From the NCBI RefSeq assembly GCF_009604385.1, contig NZ_WEGJ01000038.1, positions 1 through 64,000 on the forward strand: 64,000 bases of DNA, given 5' to 3'. Every line of letters begins with the position of its first letter. The stretch's first letter is position 1. The translations under genes and the position numbers were made by a program. The notes below the pieces were generated by a model. The model was not told the DNA's origin. It did not search any database and was given only the letters and a program-made list of their open reading frames with translations. Source of the stretch: Streptomyces smaragdinus. Lineage in GTDB: Bacteria; Actinomycetota; Actinomycetes; Streptomycetales; Streptomycetaceae. Positions 61,951 to 64,000 of the stretch are shown piece by piece.

Positions 61951-63008
61951 GCCCGCACAACCAGGGCGGCTGGGAACCCCTGCCGCCGTCGGGGGAGTAC
62001 GACCCGGAGGCCACCGGATTCCTCCAGCTGCCGCCGGAGGGCTGGGACAGCCAGTCCGCCGGCTACCCCGATCCCCTGGCCGCCCCCGGACACGGCTACA
62101 CCCCGCCGCCCATCGCGGCGGCGTCCTCGGACCCGGCGGAGACCACCGCGTTCCGGATCCCCGACTTCAGCACGCCGCCCGACGCGGAGCACACCGGGAC
62201 CTGGCAGATCGCCGGCGGGCCCGCCTCGCATCCGGCCGACGGGGAGGGGTCGCGGGACGAGGGGCAGATCAGCGCCTGGACGAAGGTCGACGATTCCCCG
62301 GCCTCCGCGGACGAGGGTGCCGCGATGCGGCGGGGGCTGAGCGCGGGGCTGACGGCATCCGCCGCGCCTTCTTCCGAGCCGTCGCCTGAGCCGTCGCCCG
62401 AGCCCGTACCGGACGAGTCCGACACCGCCGAACAGTGGACGGCCCCGGCTCCCGCCCCCGACCCCGGCCTCCCCGACGAGCACCCCCGCGCCTCGTACGT
62501 CCTGCGCGTCAACGAGGCCGACCGCCCCGTCACCGACGCCTGGATCGGCGAATCCCTCCTCTACGTCCTGCGCGAGCGCCTCGGCCTCGCCGGCGCCAAG
62601 GACGGCTGCTCCCAGGGCGAGTGCGGCGCCTGCAACGTCAAGGTCGACGGCCGCCTCGTCGCCTCCTGTCTGGTCCCCGCCGCCACCGCCGCCGGGGCCG
62701 AGATCCGTACCGCCGAGGGCCTGGCCGCCGACGGCCTGCCCTCCGACGTCCAGGCCGCGCTCGCCGCGTCCGGCGCCGTGCAGTGCGGGTTCTGCGTCCC
62801 CGGGATCGCCATGACCGTGCACGACCTGCTCGAGGGCAACCACACCCCCAGCGAGCGCGAGACCCGCCAGGCCCTCTGCGGCAACCTCTGCCGCTGCACC
62901 GGCTACCAGGGCGTCCTGTCCGCCGTCCAGGACGTCATCGCCCGGCGCACGGGCGGCGCCACCGAGGACCCGTACACCCCCGGCGCTCAGGAAGGCGGAC
63001 CGGCGTGA
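61947..63008 (+). CDS. 2Fe-2S subunit of molybdenum hydroxylase with long disordered N-terminus
   Basis: 353 aa, about twice the usual 160-180. Residues 1-180 are low-complexity Pro/Ser/Ala/Glu-rich (SEPSPEPSPEPVPDE), without a signal or motif. The conserved part begins RASYVLRVNEADRPVTDAWI. The plant-type cluster is CSQGECGAC (about 220-228) plus a later Cys, and the second cluster is CGFC (about 279-282) and CGNLCRC (about 311-317). It relays electrons from the molybdenum centre to FAD. The extension may affect assembly or localisation. Confidence 0.9.
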   Translation: MSPHNQGGWEPLPPSGEYDPEATGFLQLPPEGWDSQSAGYPDPLAAPGHGYTPPPIAAASSDPAETTAFRIPDFSTPPDAEHTGTWQIAGGPASHPADGEGSRDEGQISAWTKVDDSPASADEGAAMRRGLSAGLTASAAPSSEPSPEPSPEPVPDESDTAEQWTAPAPAPDPGLPDEHPRASYVLRVNEADRPVTDAWIGESLLYVLRERLGLAGAKDGCSQGECGACNVKVDGRLVASCLVPAATAAGAEIRTAEGLAADGLPSDVQAALAASGAVQCGFCVPGIAMTVHDLLEGNHTPSERETRQALCGNLCRCTGYQGVLSAVQDVIARRTGGATEDPYTPGAQEGGPA

Positions 63009-64000
63009 CCACCGAGCAGGACACCGCCGCCCCCTCCGGTGAGGGCACCCCGCGCGGCATCGGCGCCTCCGTCACCGCCCTGGACGTCCGGGCGAAGACC
63101 GAGGGCACCTTCCCGTACGCCGCCGACCTGTGGGCCGAGGGCCTGCTGTGGGCGGGCATCCACCGCTCGCCGCACGCCCACGCCCGCATCCTCTCCGTCG
63201 ACACCTCCCTCGCCGAGCAGATGCCGGGCGTACGGGCCGTCCTCACGCACACCGACGTCCCCGCCGAGGCGCTGCACGGCCGCCGCGTCGCCGACCGCCC
63301 CGTCTTCGCCCACGACCTGGTGCGCCACCACGGCGAGCCCATCGCCGCCGTCGCCGCCGACCACCCCGACGCGGCCCGCCTCGCCGCCGCCGCGATCATG
63401 GTCGAGTACGAGGTGCTGGAGCCCGTCACCGACCCGCAGACCGCCTTCGACGCCGAGCCCCTGCACCCCGACGGCAACCTCATCCGCCACATCCCCCTCA
63501 GCTTCGGCGACCCCGGGGCCACCGGCGACGTCGTGGTGGAGGGCCTGTACCGGGTCGAACGCCAGGACCCCGCCCCCATCGGCGCCGAGGCCGGCCTGGC
63601 CGTGCCCCGCCCCGACGGCGGCGTCGAGTTCTACACCGCGTCCACCGACCCGCACGCCGACCGCGATCTGGCCGCCGCCTGCTTCGGCCTCGCGCCGGAC
63701 ATGGTCAAGGTCGTCGTCACCGGCGTCCCCGGCGCCACCGCCGACCGCGAGGACCCCGGCATGCTCCTCCCGCTGGGCCTCCTCGCCCTGCGCACGGGCA
63801 CCCCGGTGAAGCTGGCCGCGACCCGCGAGGAATCGTTCCTGGGCCACGCCCACCGCCACCCCACACTGCTGCGCTACTGCCACCACGCGGACTCCACCGG
63901 CAAGCTCGTCAAGATCGAGGCCCAGATCCTCCTGGACGCCGGCGCCTACGCCGACTCCTCCGCCGAGGTCCTCGCCGCCGCCGTCTCGTTCGCCTGCGGC
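63005..64000 (+). CDS. molybdopterin-binding large subunit of xanthine dehydrogenase-like enzyme, partial
   Basis: The first 332 codons are visible; the 3' part lies outside the window. The GTG at 63005 overlaps the preceding stop. The family start GIGASVTALDVRAKTEGTFPYAADL is clear. So are the a/b-hammerhead (about 20-125) and REESFLGHAHRHP (about 275-287). Two cofactor-contact segments deviate. The usual VATQ-W-LH Gln is replaced in FYTASTDPHADRD. The usual GGAFGGRED loop reads GVPGATADRED (near 240). The catalytic Glu near the C-terminus is not visible. Confidence 0.88.
   Translation, partial: MTTEQDTAAPSGEGTPRGIGASVTALDVRAKTEGTFPYAADLWAEGLLWAGIHRSPHAHARILSVDTSLAEQMPGVRAVLTHTDVPAEALHGRRVADRPVFAHDLVRHHGEPIAAVAADHPDAARLAAAAIMVEYEVLEPVTDPQTAFDAEPLHPDGNLIRHIPLSFGDPGATGDVVVEGLYRVERQDPAPIGAEAGLAVPRPDGGVEFYTASTDPHADRDLAAACFGLAPDMVKVVVTGVPGATADREDPGMLLPLGLLALRTGTPVKLAATREESFLGHAHRHPTLLRYCHHADSTGKLVKIEAQILLDAGAYADSSAEVLAAAVSFACG

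Overview
The window reads as a core segment of a Streptomyces chromosome, or that of a very close relative. G+C is very high with strongly GC-biased third positions and GTG/TTG starts, and the marker genes are typical: mtrA-mtrB-lpqB, secA, a 1,650-residue-class NAD glutamate dehydrogenase, a pkaA/pkaB-like kinase pair, a sigU-like sigma factor, and an ssrA gene encoding the tag ANSKRDSFALAA. The gene order agrees with what I remember of the S. coelicolor SCO3014-to-SCO2940 interval. That comparison is from memory, not from a search.

Layout. 1-155: 3' part of a 5S rRNA and its terminator. 179-5666: mtnA, then the coupled mtrA-mtrB-lpqB cell-envelope signalling operon. 5690-10219 (minus): NarL-type response regulator, long-form hibernation factor, ComF-like protein, YcaQ/AlkX-type glycosylase and a GNAT acetyltransferase. 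10494-15408: secA, an Rv3235-like gene (minus), a DUF6912 protein and a HAD hydrolase. 15626-15802: an imperfect inverted-repeat element in front of gdh (15943-20892). 21349-26712: a three-gene surface-glycopolymer operon with a Stealth phosphotransferase, a beta-rich protein and a glycosyltransferase-Stealth fusion. 27248-30903 (minus): a sugar ABC importer without its own ATPase, with a promoter and candidate operator. 31085-37319: a ubiquitin-like/FHA/FtsK ATPase divergent from two Ser/Thr kinases.

37374-42884: prfB, a small zinc-ribbon membrane protein, ftsE-ftsX, an S41 protease, smpB and ssrA (tmRNA). Cell division and ribosome rescue are adjacent here, as in many actinobacteria. 42885-46138: a GntR remnant beside tmRNA, a third Ser/Thr kinase and an MFS exporter divergent from a LysR regulator. 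47169-50073: an internally deleted HAD gene, narK and a HemD/winged-helix fusion. 50142-53815: an ECF sigma, a zinc anti-sigma and a HelD-type RNA polymerase ATPase. 54198-58913: malic enzyme, HU, MurA, a YqgE/AlgH protein and a DUF3039 protein. 59034-60720: a GH20 hexosaminidase behind a DasR-type operator. 61048-64000: a three-subunit xanthine-dehydrogenase-like molybdenum hydroxylase with two odd subunits; the large subunit runs off the end.

No CRISPR array, complete insertion sequence, integrase, PKS/NRPS cluster or intact prophage is visible. The most unusual items are the glycosyltransferase-Stealth operon, the UBL-FHA-FtsK protein beside kinases, the degenerate molybdopterin motifs in the terminal oxidoreductase, and several structured intergenic regions.
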